In this document: positions 15,402-24,094 of the stretch, piece after piece | How the letters are laid out: the number at the start of each line of letters is the position of its first letter | How positions within the stretch are numbered: the stretch's first letter is position 1 | Assembly: GCA_963627915.1 (NCBI GenBank) | Contig: CAVGCY010000002.1 | Location: forward strand, 1 to 24,377 | Reading direction: 5' to 3' | Length of the DNA stretch: 24,377 nucleotides | DNA from: CALACW01 sp963627915 | Lineage (GTDB): Bacteria; Bacillota; Clostridia; Oscillospirales; Acutalibacteraceae | Program-made: the position numbers and the translations under genes | The notes under the pieces: model-generated | Databases searched by the model: none | Told to the model about the DNA's origin: nothing | The model's input: only the letters and a program-made list of their open reading frames with translations

Positions 15402-16991
15402 TCAATAAAGTTGAAATTCAAAATCCTCATTTGCAAAACGCAGCTTTGTACCGTGTGTAATTTCAACTTCTGTACTGCTCGATATCATCTGCCCGTTTAC
15501 AAATGTATGGTTTGTGGAATTCGTATCAAGTACAAAATATTTATCTTCTCTTGTGATTATATTTGCATGGCTTCTGCTAATCGCCGTATTGTCCGCCACA
15601 AAATAATCCACATAACTTTTTTCCTTGCCAATTCTGAAAACCGGTTTATTCACGGGTATATTTTCATTGTTCTTAGCGCGAATCAGGTGCGGATTGATTT
15701 GCCGCGCTGCGGTGGCTCCTGCATTCAGCACGGTCGTCTCGCCTGCAACACCTCCGCCAAGTACTGTTGTTTCTCCGAAATTAGCGCCAGGCATCGGCTG
15801 AACCGGTCTTGGTATAATCGGCATTTGAACAACAGGCTGCGACGCCGCAGGAATCGGCGTTACAGGTTGCTGGCGAATCGGCTGAACAGGCTGCTGAATA
15901 GGTTTTGCAGGTTGCACGGGTTGCTGATTTTGCTGCTGAGTGGGATTTTGTGCAACGGGAGCAGCTTGTCCGGGGATTGCAAATGACGTTGCGGCAGACT
16001 GTCCTTGGTTCTTTTTCTTTGCGCCGCCTTTCCTTTTCCCGGCTGGTGCCGCTGCGTGAGCAGGAGCAGAGCCACCGGCCTTTTTAGCCGCTTTCTGCGC
16101 TTTATACGCGGCTGCGTTCTCGCTGTTGTAGTGCTGCAACAGATAGAACAGGGAGATTTCTTTCTCGTCGGACGCAGGTTGTTGTGTTTCGGGTTGTTTC
16201 GAATCCGGCGAAACCGGCATTGTCTGTTTTGCGGGGATGGTTATTTTCTGCACAGGAGCAACAGGCGGTTGTGAGGCAACCGGCTGTACAGGTTGTTGGA
16301 CCGGTCTAACGGGCTGTACAGGCAGTTGGCTTTTCACTTCAACAGACGAAGGAGAAACAACCGGTTGCGATTTTTTTTGCTGAACCAATGTCGCCTCCGA
16401 TACCGTAGAAACTGTTCGAGCGGCCGCGCTCTGCGAACTTTGTCCGTTCAGATCATCTAAGACAGCTTTGAACTGCGCCAAAGAAAACACAGGAGTACTA
16501 TTTAGATGATTGATGATTCTCGCAACATAGTCGCAGTTTTCGGTCTGATCGAACTGCGTATTGAACATTATGTTCTTAAAAAAAGCACCTAAATCTGTCA
16601 CAGCGCCATCATTTTGAATAGGCAAACAAATCAATACAGTTTCGCAGGTTGAAACATCGGCAAATATGTAATCTGTATCGAGTAAAATCATTCTGTCGTC
16701 AATCATATAGTCTTCGGCGGACAGCATTGCTGCTACAATACCGTTGAAAACACCCAACAAACGACGTCTGTTTACCGGCCCCGTGAAAAACTGTCTTACA
16801 GATATTTTTGCGGATACATTGTACTTGATATACTTATTGGTATCCATCTGCGTATAGACCGTCGGAGCCATTCCTACGATTTGATTATTGGTAATCATTC
16901 CGAGGCTCATCGAATCGATTGAGTCTTCTTCACCGATTTGATAAACCAAATATGTATTAGTGCCTTGGTTCTCATAAGAAAAGGATATCAT
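15402..16991 (-). CDS. DUF6382-FHA phosphothreonine-binding protein
   Basis: 529 residues. The N-terminal domain (about 1-175) resembles DUF6382, known mainly as a partner of FHA domains. A long Pro/Gln/Ala-rich linker (about 176-400) holds many QPVQP-type repeats and a basic patch (GKRKGGAKKKN). Two ETTVL motifs (407-411 and 418-422) follow, then a C-terminal FHA domain (about 448-527). The phosphate-binding residues are present: Arg453 in FRIG, SRSH at 472-475, and Asn494 with NG at 499-500. ETTVL just before an FHA domain parallels GarA/OdhI of Actinobacteria, where a phosphorylated N-terminal ETT motif binds the protein's own FHA domain. The start is ATG at 16991 with AGGAG 8 bases upstream. 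It follows the pseudopilin genes by 49 bases and begins the kinase/phosphatase part of the operon. Likely the reader and scaffold of the system. Confidence 0.93.
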   Translation of the reverse strand: MISFSYENQGTNTYLVYQIGEEDSIDSMSLGMITNNQIVGMAPTVYTQMDTNKYIKYNVSAKISVRQFFTGPVNRRRLLGVFNGIVAAMLSAEDYMIDDRMILLDTDYIFADVSTCETVLICLPIQNDGAVTDLGAFFKNIMFNTQFDQTENCDYVARIINHLNSTPVFSLAQFKAVLDDLNGQSSQSAAARTVSTVSEATLVQQKKSQPVVSPSSVEVKSQLPVQPVRPVQQPVQPVASQPPVAPVQKITIPAKQTMPVSPDSKQPETQQPASDEKEISLFYLLQHYNSENAAAYKAQKAAKKAGGSAPAHAAAPAGKRKGGAKKKNQGQSAATSFAIPGQAAPVAQNPTQQQNQQPVQPAKPIQQPVQPIRQQPVTPIPAASQPVVQMPIIPRPVQPMPGANFGETTVLGGGVAGETTVLNAGATAARQINPHLIRAKNNENIPVNKPVFRIGKEKSYVDYFVADNTAISRSHANIITREDKYFVLDTNSTNHTFVNGQMISSSTEVEITHGTKLRFANEDFEFQLY

Positions 16992-17040
16992 TCTTCATTC
17001 TCCTATTTCAGTAAATGATAATCATAAATAATTCGATTGT

Positions 17041-17724
17041 TTAACTCCATAGTTTTGAGCAGGCTGATTGTTCAAATTCAACAAAACCTTTTTCGCTTCG
17101 TCCTATCATTAGGCCCGAATATTCCAAGTCAAGTTTGTATCTAATAACAACATATATCTTTCCAGAACTTATATGCGACTCTGCGAAACTTATACCATTT
17201 AACCCATCATGAACGTGATATCTTTTTGTCAACAACTCATTTGCCTTACCTTCATCACCGTTAGCCAAATAAGCAATAAATCTTTCTTTAATCACATTAC
17301 CAAGCTCTGACGAAATCTTTCCTTGACTTGTCCCAGATGTTGATCCCGGGACATAAATTGATTTATCCCATCCAACATATACATCCTCTTCTTCTGAATC
17401 GGAGGCTCCCGCCGTTGATGAAGCATCGGCTGTTCCTGCAGCGATTTGATTCCAAATGCGTCCAGAGGTAAATCCTCTATCTTCACGAAAATTCGTGTTA
17501 TAAAGTAACATAAAAAAGTCAGAAAGAGTGCCGCTATTTTCCAACTTATCAATCTCATATGTATCCAATGCTAACGAATCTGCTGTTGAAAGGACAATAT
17601 GTGCTAATGCATTCCTTGTCTCAAATACTATGAAAAGGCTATATAAGAATAGCATTAAAAAAATGAATAGCGTTACAGCAACACTTGCCTCAAGGGTCAA
17701 AGCTCCACGCTCTCTGGTGCGCAT
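17041..17724 (-). CDS. TadE-like pseudopilin
   Basis: 227 residues. The N-terminus is MRTRERG followed by ALTLEASVAV and one membrane helix (about 9-33). Gly7 with Glu at +5 of the presumed mature protein is the prepilin-peptidase site of TadE/TadF-type pseudopilins. The exported part includes a low-complexity stretch rich in Ala, Ser, Thr and acidic residues (about 100-118) and ends with YKLDLEYSGLMIGRSEKGF, a pattern typical of TadE-like C-termini. The start is ATG at 17724 with AGGGGGT upstream; it begins three bases after the stop of the DUF5702 gene. It is expected to be processed by the A24 peptidase of this operon and to act in a Tad-like pilus or secretion machine. Confidence 0.85.
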   Translation of the reverse strand: MRTRERGALTLEASVAVTLFIFLMLFLYSLFIVFETRNALAHIVLSTADSLALDTYEIDKLENSGTLSDFFMLLYNTNFREDRGFTSGRIWNQIAAGTADASSTAGASDSEEEDVYVGWDKSIYVPGSTSGTSQGKISSELGNVIKERFIAYLANGDEGKANELLTKRYHVHDGLNGISFAESHISSGKIYVVIRYKLDLEYSGLMIGRSEKGFVEFEQSACSKLWS

Positions 17725-17727
17725 CTA

Positions 17728-20700
17728 TTAGTACCCCCTATACATTATTCTTTCAGTAGAGTTAAACATCCCTGTGTCCGTCAGTTTTATAAACTCTTGT
17801 GTAGTAAAAGACGCCTCAACACGAATATAAGTAAACGCCTGAGTTAGATCAAAGGATTTAACGTCACCATCTTTATGCTGCTGATTCTCAGATCCTTCCA
17901 TTTGGATAATATCCGAAAGACAATCCAAGATATCATCCTGGTTACAACAAATGGTAAGCAGAAGCAATTGCTCCGTATAATCAATATTTAACGGATTCCA
18001 TTTATCCAACAAATTATCGCCAGTATCTATTGAAACGTTGCTATTCATCGTCGTTCCAGATTTGTAATACATATCGTTCATATTGTTTGCTAGAGTTTCT
18101 TTCACCGAATCTTGGTTTAGTTTACCATTAGAGCAGCTCGAAATACACTTCATTAGTTTTTTAAAGCCATTTGAAGTGAGAAATGGTGCAGTTTTAATTA
18201 TTGGAATTTGTCCCCCATTAACCAAAATTAAAGTATCAAGCAAAGGTTCAACCAATACATAAAGAAACACGATTACAACAGCACCAATAATGGTAGGCGC
18301 TAACGATGAAACCAAACTAATAAAATCAGAACTCATCAACAGACTAGGCAAATCAAAAACTAACCGTATAAGATAAATCAATCCAAATGTTGATTTTTGG
18401 TTTTGGAGTTCATTCATGCTTTTCCCAAACAGGTATTCTGTCTCTGCCCCAAAAAAGCACCTTGTATTGACAGTTGACATTGCACCAACTGCCCCAAATA
18501 ATCCTGCAAATGAATTCCAACCACCCTCTACGAGACCTGTCTCACTTGTCGATGTTGGTTGGCCCCTTAAATTAAAACTATTCCCACTTAAATTTTCATC
18601 TGTATATGTGGTGCGATTCTGTGTCATATATACAAAATACCCACTTACAAGTAATTTTTGATAAAGATTGCTTGTGTTAAATATTTCTTTTACGGAATCA
18701 ATTGCGGTTGTAATTAAGTTCAGAAATCCCGTAAACAAATCCTTACATGTGCTAAAGAAACTCTTTGTTTCCGAAGGCTCTTGATCTTCACTTCCTTTAT
18801 CTGTTCCGGCAATTGAATCGAATTGCCCGCTCATTGTGTTCAACACGTTTATCAAATCTCCGGTACCATTAGCATCATCTCCAATGGTGGAATACGAGCC
18901 AAGCAAGTCTTTCCAACCGGAGGATTTGTTTTTATCATCTTCGATAATAACAGATTTTGTGTTTTGAGTTGAAGGTAAACCATTAGGAAAATATCCTGCA
19001 TCAACAAGGGCATTTAATGCGCTATTAACCGCACCTTCAAAAGCAAGTAATGTTTTTAGAATGGTTTTCATTGAGTCTATAGTTGCCCACAGTGTGCTAC
19101 TAAAAAGCTGCTTCAAAAAACTCTTCCACATTGTTTTTGCTTCATCAGGTGTAACCACTTGATTAAAGCTAACATAGCAACCGGAAGGAAGGACTTGCCG
19201 GTAGTCTACAACGCCTTGAGTGGTTGATTTTGCATTATCAAGTTCTGACAAAATAGAATCATAATCTGCAATATTCTTATCTTTTTCCCCTATTTTTATT
19301 GAATTCAATCCACTTGATAGACCACTTGAAAAAGCTTTTGCATATTCGCTGTTATTGTTATCGCTTAATTCCTCATACTGCTTTTGCAATTCGCTTCTTT
19401 GGGAATAAAGTTCCTGAACTTTTTGTGCATCATATTGTTTCTCATATTCAGAAATAAGCTTATCAGTTTCACTCAACTGCTTTTCAACATTCTGTCTTTG
19501 CAGTGTTAATGAGGAAGAAATCCCTTGGGTAACTGTGTTTGTTAATGACGAAGTTGCGGAAATTATATCTCCTTGAACGGTAGTAAGACTGTTCTTTGTT
19601 GCTTTTAACTTGTCTTGCAGCGTTTCAAGTGCTGAAATGTATTCTGCTTTTTTTGAGTTTGCATCTGATTCTAAACGATTCAACTCAGCAGCATATGTTG
19701 TTTGGATATTTGATATTTCTTGTTGCGCAGCCGTAATCTTTGAATTTGAAGAGTCATATGCACTTTTTGTTTGATTGTAAGATGATTTTAGAGAGTTATT
19801 GTTAGTGGTCTCCTGTTTTTTCAGGTCTTCAAAATAATTAATAGAGGATTCATAATCTTGGCAATATGAATCATATTCCTCTTGTGAAAGAGAAAAACCA
19901 TAGTTGTTTCTTAAATTGTTTAAAAACTCATTATCGCCGGGAGAAATTGTTTTTCCGTCTCGAAGACACTCCAGTCGTTGAATTATTGAAGTATAAGCAT
20001 TAATTCGATCTGTACTTTGATCATAATATATTTTTGCGGAATTCATTGCATTTCTTTGCGATTCAACATTGGGAGACTCTGCATCAATGATTCCTTGCTG
20101 TTCCTGAATTTTCCGCTGCATTTCATCGTATTTGTTTTTATAGGCAGATGCAGCAGTTTGAAATGCTGTCCATTTATTTGTATAAGATTTCTTCGATGTC
20201 TCTTCATTACTAACATCATTTTTTAAAGTTTGATAATCCCCACACAATGTTATCATACTGCCAAAAGACCCCAGCATAGATGATATAAAATCTGTAATGG
20301 CAAAACCGCCCTTAAAATATTTTTCAATATATTCGGCGAGATCATCCAAATCCAAGCCATCAGTAAGCATTTTCGTGGGAACACTATATTTGCTGTATTC
20401 TAATATTTGCGCCAAAAGTATATCAGTATCAGCTAGAGCATATACACCTTTAGCTTCCGCTTGACTTTTTGTATAAGTATTGCTCAGTGTCTTTAGATTT
20501 TCCTTTAGATATTTGTCAAATGTTTCATTTATCAAGTCATTTATAGTATAGGCAGTTCCCCCCACACCTTTCTTTCCGCTGGTATTTTGTTCCATAGCCA
20601 AAAGACCAAAACGTTTGCGCAAAAAAGAATCATATGTTCCTAATGTGGAATTCGATGCATTACATAAAGCCTCGTCAAAGATAGCAACCGCACTATTAAT

Positions 20701-20826
20701 ACGTGCCGCAGTCAATAAGGCACAGGCTAATGTAGTAAACGGTACAAGCAGACACGCTAAAAATAATGAAATAACACCTTTTGTTCCATTTATAAAACGA
20801 TATGTTTTTCTCCTGCGTTTCATCAT
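17728..20826 (-). CDS. DUF5702-type large coiled-coil pseudopilin-like protein
   Basis: 1032 residues from the ATG at 20826. A basic N-terminus (KRRRKTYRF) leads to KGVISLFLA and a membrane helix (about 17-40), followed by the conserved AARINSA..FDEAL..A and RFGLLAM stretch of the DUF5702/TadG-like clostridial family. A Gln/Glu/Ser-rich coiled coil spans roughly 215-490. The C-terminal half has hydrophobic segments, including a helix near 840-865. The presumed cleavage site (G17|VISLF) has Phe, not Glu, at +5, so processing is uncertain. I preferred 20826 to the upstream ATG at 20877 because AAGGGG lies 9 bases before it and the longer form would overlap the previous gene by 38 bases. Very large for a Tad accessory protein; probably a structural or tip component. 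Confidence 0.82.
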   Translation of the reverse strand: MMKRRRKTYRFINGTKGVISLFLACLLVPFTTLACALLTAARINSAVAIFDEALCNASNSTLGTYDSFLRKRFGLLAMEQNTSGKKGVGGTAYTINDLINETFDKYLKENLKTLSNTYTKSQAEAKGVYALADTDILLAQILEYSKYSVPTKMLTDGLDLDDLAEYIEKYFKGGFAITDFISSMLGSFGSMITLCGDYQTLKNDVSNEETSKKSYTNKWTAFQTAASAYKNKYDEMQRKIQEQQGIIDAESPNVESQRNAMNSAKIYYDQSTDRINAYTSIIQRLECLRDGKTISPGDNEFLNNLRNNYGFSLSQEEYDSYCQDYESSINYFEDLKKQETTNNNSLKSSYNQTKSAYDSSNSKITAAQQEISNIQTTYAAELNRLESDANSKKAEYISALETLQDKLKATKNSLTTVQGDIISATSSLTNTVTQGISSSLTLQRQNVEKQLSETDKLISEYEKQYDAQKVQELYSQRSELQKQYEELSDNNNSEYAKAFSSGLSSGLNSIKIGEKDKNIADYDSILSELDNAKSTTQGVVDYRQVLPSGCYVSFNQVVTPDEAKTMWKSFLKQLFSSTLWATIDSMKTILKTLLAFEGAVNSALNALVDAGYFPNGLPSTQNTKSVIIEDDKNKSSGWKDLLGSYSTIGDDANGTGDLINVLNTMSGQFDSIAGTDKGSEDQEPSETKSFFSTCKDLFTGFLNLITTAIDSVKEIFNTSNLYQKLLVSGYFVYMTQNRTTYTDENLSGNSFNLRGQPTSTSETGLVEGGWNSFAGLFGAVGAMSTVNTRCFFGAETEYLFGKSMNELQNQKSTFGLIYLIRLVFDLPSLLMSSDFISLVSSLAPTIIGAVVIVFLYVLVEPLLDTLILVNGGQIPIIKTAPFLTSNGFKKLMKCISSCSNGKLNQDSVKETLANNMNDMYYKSGTTMNSNVSIDTGDNLLDKWNPLNIDYTEQLLLLTICCNQDDILDCLSDIIQMEGSENQQHKDGDVKSFDLTQAFTYIRVEASFTTQEFIKLTDTGMFNSTERIMYRGY

Positions 20827-20839
20827 ATTTTTTCGCCCC

Positions 20840-21475
20840 TTAGTTTTCAACCCACTTAAATTTGTTGTAAACTCCAATCAAAGAATTAATCAATTTAATA
20901 ACTCTTGAGTCTACTTCTTCTCCACTCAGAACATAACTACCAAAATCTACTGATGACATATAATTAATGATGTCTGTACAATCAGATCGAGAGCTTGAAT
21001 AATATGATTTAACCCCATCCATACCAAAGAAATCTAATACGAAGCCCAACGGGGTATTAAATGTTACTCTTGTTTCAAGTTCGATATGTTGTCGTAATGC
21101 TGAATCTTTGACAAGTTCCATCTGCACATCAACACTTTTAATTGTCCCAATAAAATTTGTCTTTTTTAGAATATAATTAATATATTGAACAACCTTTTCC
21201 TTGTTAACTGAAAACTGTGAATCTGTCGAGGAAGATGTCCTATATAGATTCCGATTCGTAATATCCGAGGAGTTAATGTATCCCATAACAATATCACTAT
21301 CCGCATTGTTATATGTGGCCGCGACCTTGGTACATGCATCATTTGTAATTGTAGTAACTAAATATCTCTGGTAGTATACAAAACCAAGCGAGATCAACCA
21401 AACAAGAATCATCATTGTTATAAGAACAACAATCATTCCTTCAATCATTACGGCTCCTTTTTCGTTTTTTATCAT
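20840..21475 (-). CDS. TadE-like pseudopilin
   Basis: 211 residues. The N-terminus MIKNEKG-AVMIEGMIVV has Gly7 and Glu at +5 of the mature form, followed by one membrane helix (about 11-34) ending in GFVYYQRY. This is the classical TadE layout. The remainder is an exported alpha/beta-like domain with one visible pair of Cys (Cys48, and another in the RSDCTD stretch) and no catalytic motif. The ATG at 21475 overlaps the stop of the preceding gene (ATGA) and has AGAGG/AGGG upstream, indicating tight coupling. A substrate for the A24 peptidase encoded three genes upstream. Confidence 0.85.
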   Translation of the reverse strand: MIKNEKGAVMIEGMIVVLITMMILVWLISLGFVYYQRYLVTTITNDACTKVAATYNNADSDIVMGYINSSDITNRNLYRTSSSTDSQFSVNKEKVVQYINYILKKTNFIGTIKSVDVQMELVKDSALRQHIELETRVTFNTPLGFVLDFFGMDGVKSYYSSSRSDCTDIINYMSSVDFGSYVLSGEEVDSRVIKLINSLIGVYNKFKWVEN

Positions 21476-21945
21476 AACAACCCTGCCTCTTTAACTTTCC
21501 GCGAAAGTAAAATGAATAGTATTACTGAAAAAGTAACCCATAGGGCAAAAAATACAATTATTCGCTCTGTCTCCATATGACCAAACTCTGAATATCTTTT
21601 TGCATATTTGGGAGACTTACGAAAATAAACTTCCATTTCTGTAGGAGGGTGATCTGACGGACTTACAGGTCTATAATCAAATCGCATGTGATATGTTTTC
21701 TTATTGTAGACATATTCATATTTAACACGCATATCATAAGGAGGATCATTATCTCTAGGCCCACACTTTACCAAACGAGCAACCGCATATCGTCCATCTG
21801 TTTTTGCCTTCTCAATTGCCTCTTTTTTTTTCGGAGAGCCTTTTATCCCTTCCGGATATTTGGTATATTCTACATATAACCAATGTGTCCCGAGGAAAGC
21901 AGGCAAAAGAGATACTATACCGCATAGAAAAAGATAAGCAATCAA
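21472..21945 (-). CDS. Two-TM protein with an intervening exported or soluble domain
   Basis: 157 residues. Hydrophobic segments at about 1-22 and 128-148 bracket a domain with ARLVKCGPRDNDPPY and VKYEYVYNKKTYHMRF. This layout and the V.Y.Y...K.Y strand recall DUF3592-type proteins, but I am not certain. The start is TTG at 21945: an in-frame stop lies three codons upstream and no ATG or GTG occurs between, with GGTGA nearby as the ribosome binding site. It ends in a 4-base overlap with the TadE gene. Probably a minor membrane component of the pilus module; no function can be assigned. Confidence 0.7.
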   Translation of the reverse strand: MIAYLFLCGIVSLLPAFLGTHWLYVEYTKYPEGIKGSPKKKEAIEKAKTDGRYAVARLVKCGPRDNDPPYDMRVKYEYVYNKKTYHMRFDYRPVSPSDHPPTEMEVYFRKSPKYAKRYSEFGHMETERIIVFFALWVTFSVILFILLSRKVKEAGLL

Positions 21946-21967
21946 AACACTTCACCACTTTTGTTTA

Positions 21968-23284
21968 TTATTTAAAATCGAAATGAACTAAATAGTATTC
22001 GTTATTCATTTCTCCAACCGGGCAATAATTGTCAGGTGAATTATAACCAATATACATAAACCTATATTCTGACACAATTCTTCCCGCTTCATTTACAAAT
22101 GCCCATTTCGCTCCGTCGCAAACTCCAGCAAGACCATTTGAAAAACTGATAGCCCCTTCGTATTGAGGATCAATGACGACATTACCATCAATATCCATAT
22201 ATCCCCACAAATTGTCCGCATTGCAGAATGCAATCAGACTATCATATATCCTATCCATATCTTTTGCATCAATAGAAGTTGTGGCAACAAGGTCCTTGTT
22301 AAAGACATTATATTTTCCATCAACAGCAGCAACAAAAAGACCATTTCTCATAAACTCGCCATTGTCATATATCTTTACATCTGAAAAAACGACATCTTTT
22401 ACAGGTTCTCCATTCGTTCTAATTACTGTCCATCCGGAATCTGTTTCAACTGCGGCTAAATCATTTTGAAAAGAAGATGCATTCTTGTATCCTGTAAGAG
22501 AATATTTTTTTCCTTGAACATCATAGTAGTTCCAAGTGCCTTTTTCCTGTTGCATTGGAATTAATCCACATCCATAAGCACGCATATTATCCGTATGCTC
22601 TGTCAAAAATGCTTGGACAACTCCGTTTTTATCAATCAACCTCACATCTTTTTCATAAACAACGATGAAATCATTATTCGAGGATATTCCACCAATGTAC
22701 GACCCCACATCATCATACATGGTGTCGTTATCTGGCGTTACAACTCTCCAACGTTTTCCGTCAAATGCAGAATAATAACCAGTTGTTCCTCCAGAAAGAG
22801 TATTATATATCTTATTTTTCTCACTAAAGTAAAAATCGAATTTATCTGTTAGCTCAAATAGAGTGGCATCTTTTATATTCATTTTGTGCATGATTTCGCA
22901 CACAGATACCCCCGTGTTGTAATCCTCTTCCTCCAAGCAAAAAGAAAGCAGTTCTTTCCAATACTTTATCTCTTTTGGCTTCTGCTTGCACAATTCAAGT
23001 AATGCTGCGGTGTAATAAGAGGCTTCTCCTGTGCCATCAAAATACGCAGCTTTCATAGATTGAATTAATGCTTCTTCTGTATCAGTTTTATATTTCTCAG
23101 CCTGTGCTTTTTTATATGATTCCACAGATTTCTGATACAATCCTTCTGAATAAAAAATGGCGCCTTCCTTAACAAAAGAACTTCGAGAAGCAGAGCTTTT
23201 TAGTAAAGCTGAACCAAAAGAAAGCCAGCCAAAAGTAACAAAAACTATTAATGCAATTGTGATAATCAAGCGTATTGTCTTCAT
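21968..23284 (-). CDS. Membrane-anchored TPR / WG-repeat protein
   Basis: 438 residues. A single N-terminal membrane helix (about 5-26) leads into a helical TPR-like region (about 36-165; EGLYQKSVESYKKAQAEK and similar). The C-terminal part (about 170-438) is built of beta-rich WG-type repeats, clearest at NLWGYMDIDGNVVIDPQYEG and KWAFVNEAGRIV. WG repeats are found in surface and envelope proteins of clostridia and are thought to mediate binding. The protein is likely tethered outside the membrane. The start is ATG at 23284 with AAGGGTGA 4 bases upstream, 25 bases after the peptidase stop. Its place between peptidase and pseudopilins suggests an envelope-assembly or sensing role (inferred). 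Confidence 0.82.
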   Translation of the reverse strand: MKTIRLIITIALIVFVTFGWLSFGSALLKSSASRSSFVKEGAIFYSEGLYQKSVESYKKAQAEKYKTDTEEALIQSMKAAYFDGTGEASYYTAALLELCKQKPKEIKYWKELLSFCLEEEDYNTGVSVCEIMHKMNIKDATLFELTDKFDFYFSEKNKIYNTLSGGTTGYYSAFDGKRWRVVTPDNDTMYDDVGSYIGGISSNNDFIVVYEKDVRLIDKNGVVQAFLTEHTDNMRAYGCGLIPMQQEKGTWNYYDVQGKKYSLTGYKNASSFQNDLAAVETDSGWTVIRTNGEPVKDVVFSDVKIYDNGEFMRNGLFVAAVDGKYNVFNKDLVATTSIDAKDMDRIYDSLIAFCNADNLWGYMDIDGNVVIDPQYEGAISFSNGLAGVCDGAKWAFVNEAGRIVSEYRFMYIGYNSPDNYCPVGEMNNEYYLVHFDFK

Positions 23285-23309
23285 ATGTTCACCCTTCGTT
23301 CTTCACTCT

Positions 23310-23984
23310 TCATGCAATCGGGAATAGAATTGATATCAAAAAACCTAAAAATGCAAATGGGGCAAATGGCAAAGCATCCTTTTTCGTTTTCCTTTTTGAT
23401 AAAAGCAAAACAATCGTTGTTAATCCACAGGCAACAGCACCAATCGCAACCGTACACCCGAGAGCATTTGCTCCGCACAACAATGCTAAAGAACAAAACA
23501 ACTTAATATCTCCAATACCTATTCCTCCCTTAGTTAATGCATATACAATTAACATACTAACTGCACACAAAACAGCGCCAACCAATGAACTTACGATATA
23601 CGCTATCACTCCGTCGCTATTCGAGAAGTACATAACAGATAAACAAACTATGCCTGTAAATGCCATTGCTGCCGGGAATATGTTTGGGATTCTATGTTCT
23701 CGCAAATCAAAACACGCTGCCCCAGACATAGAAACATACCCTATTTGTAAACGTATTATATTAATTGTAAGAGAACAGTTCTCATAGAGCATAATTGTTG
23801 AGAAGAATCCTCCGACACCGACAAATACAGATATCAGTATTTTAAGCCATTTAGGCAATGTGATAAATTGTTTGTAATCATCAGAGCTGAAAATATTAAA
23901 TATTTTTATTCTGTTTTCCAACGATCCAACTGCGACAAAAGCTGAAATAAGAGCAAGAACACTCGAAGACAAATACCTCAACAC
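23310..23984 (-). CDS. A24 prepilin peptidase (TadV/CpaA-like)
   Basis: About 224 residues, polytopic. The two catalytic aspartates of A24 peptidases are visible: Asp93 in FDLREHRIPN and Asp159 in GIGIGDIKLF, the GxGD motif. The methyltransferase cysteines of PilD-type enzymes are absent, as expected for TadV/CpaA. It should cleave the Flp1-like pilin and TadE-type pseudopilins at the cytoplasmic face of the membrane. Start: the frame is open from GTG at 23990, but AAGGAG abuts that codon. The GTG at 23984 (spacing 5) or the TTG at 23981 (spacing 8) is therefore more likely, and I give 23984. It lies about 110 bases after the pilin gene, beyond a strong stem-loop. Confidence 0.9.
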   Translation of the reverse strand: MLRYLSSSVLALISAFVAVGSLENRIKIFNIFSSDDYKQFITLPKWLKILISVFVGVGGFFSTIMLYENCSLTINIIRLQIGYVSMSGAACFDLREHRIPNIFPAAMAFTGIVCLSVMYFSNSDGVIAYIVSSLVGAVLCAVSMLIVYALTKGGIGIGDIKLFCSLALLCGANALGCTVAIGAVACGLTTIVLLLSKRKTKKDALPFAPFAFLGFLISILFPIA

Positions 23985-24045
23985 TTTCACTCCTTTGATT
24001 AATAGATATTATACATAATATGGAAAACCAACTTTTTTTGACAAG

Positions 24046-24070
24046 CGGGGTTACAGTATCTGCAACCCCG
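24046..24070 (-). other. Strong stem-loop between pilin and peptidase genes
   Basis: CGGGGTTGCAG and CTGTAACCCCG (minus strand) form an 11-bp stem with one G-U pair and a three-base ATA loop. It lies 25 bases after the pilin stop at 24095. The minus strand continues with CTTGTCAAAAAAAG, so there is no U-tract for a standard terminator. A partial terminator or a 3'-stabilising structure that keeps pilin message more abundant than the downstream genes is plausible. Confidence 0.55.
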
Positions 24071-24094
24071 GCATCCGATCCTGCATCGCTTTTG

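Noticed and set aside
24046..24070. Stem-loop considered as an intrinsic terminator ending the pilin transcript
   Set aside because: No T-run follows the stem on the minus strand, and the next gene continues in the same direction. Kept as a stem-loop of uncertain role.
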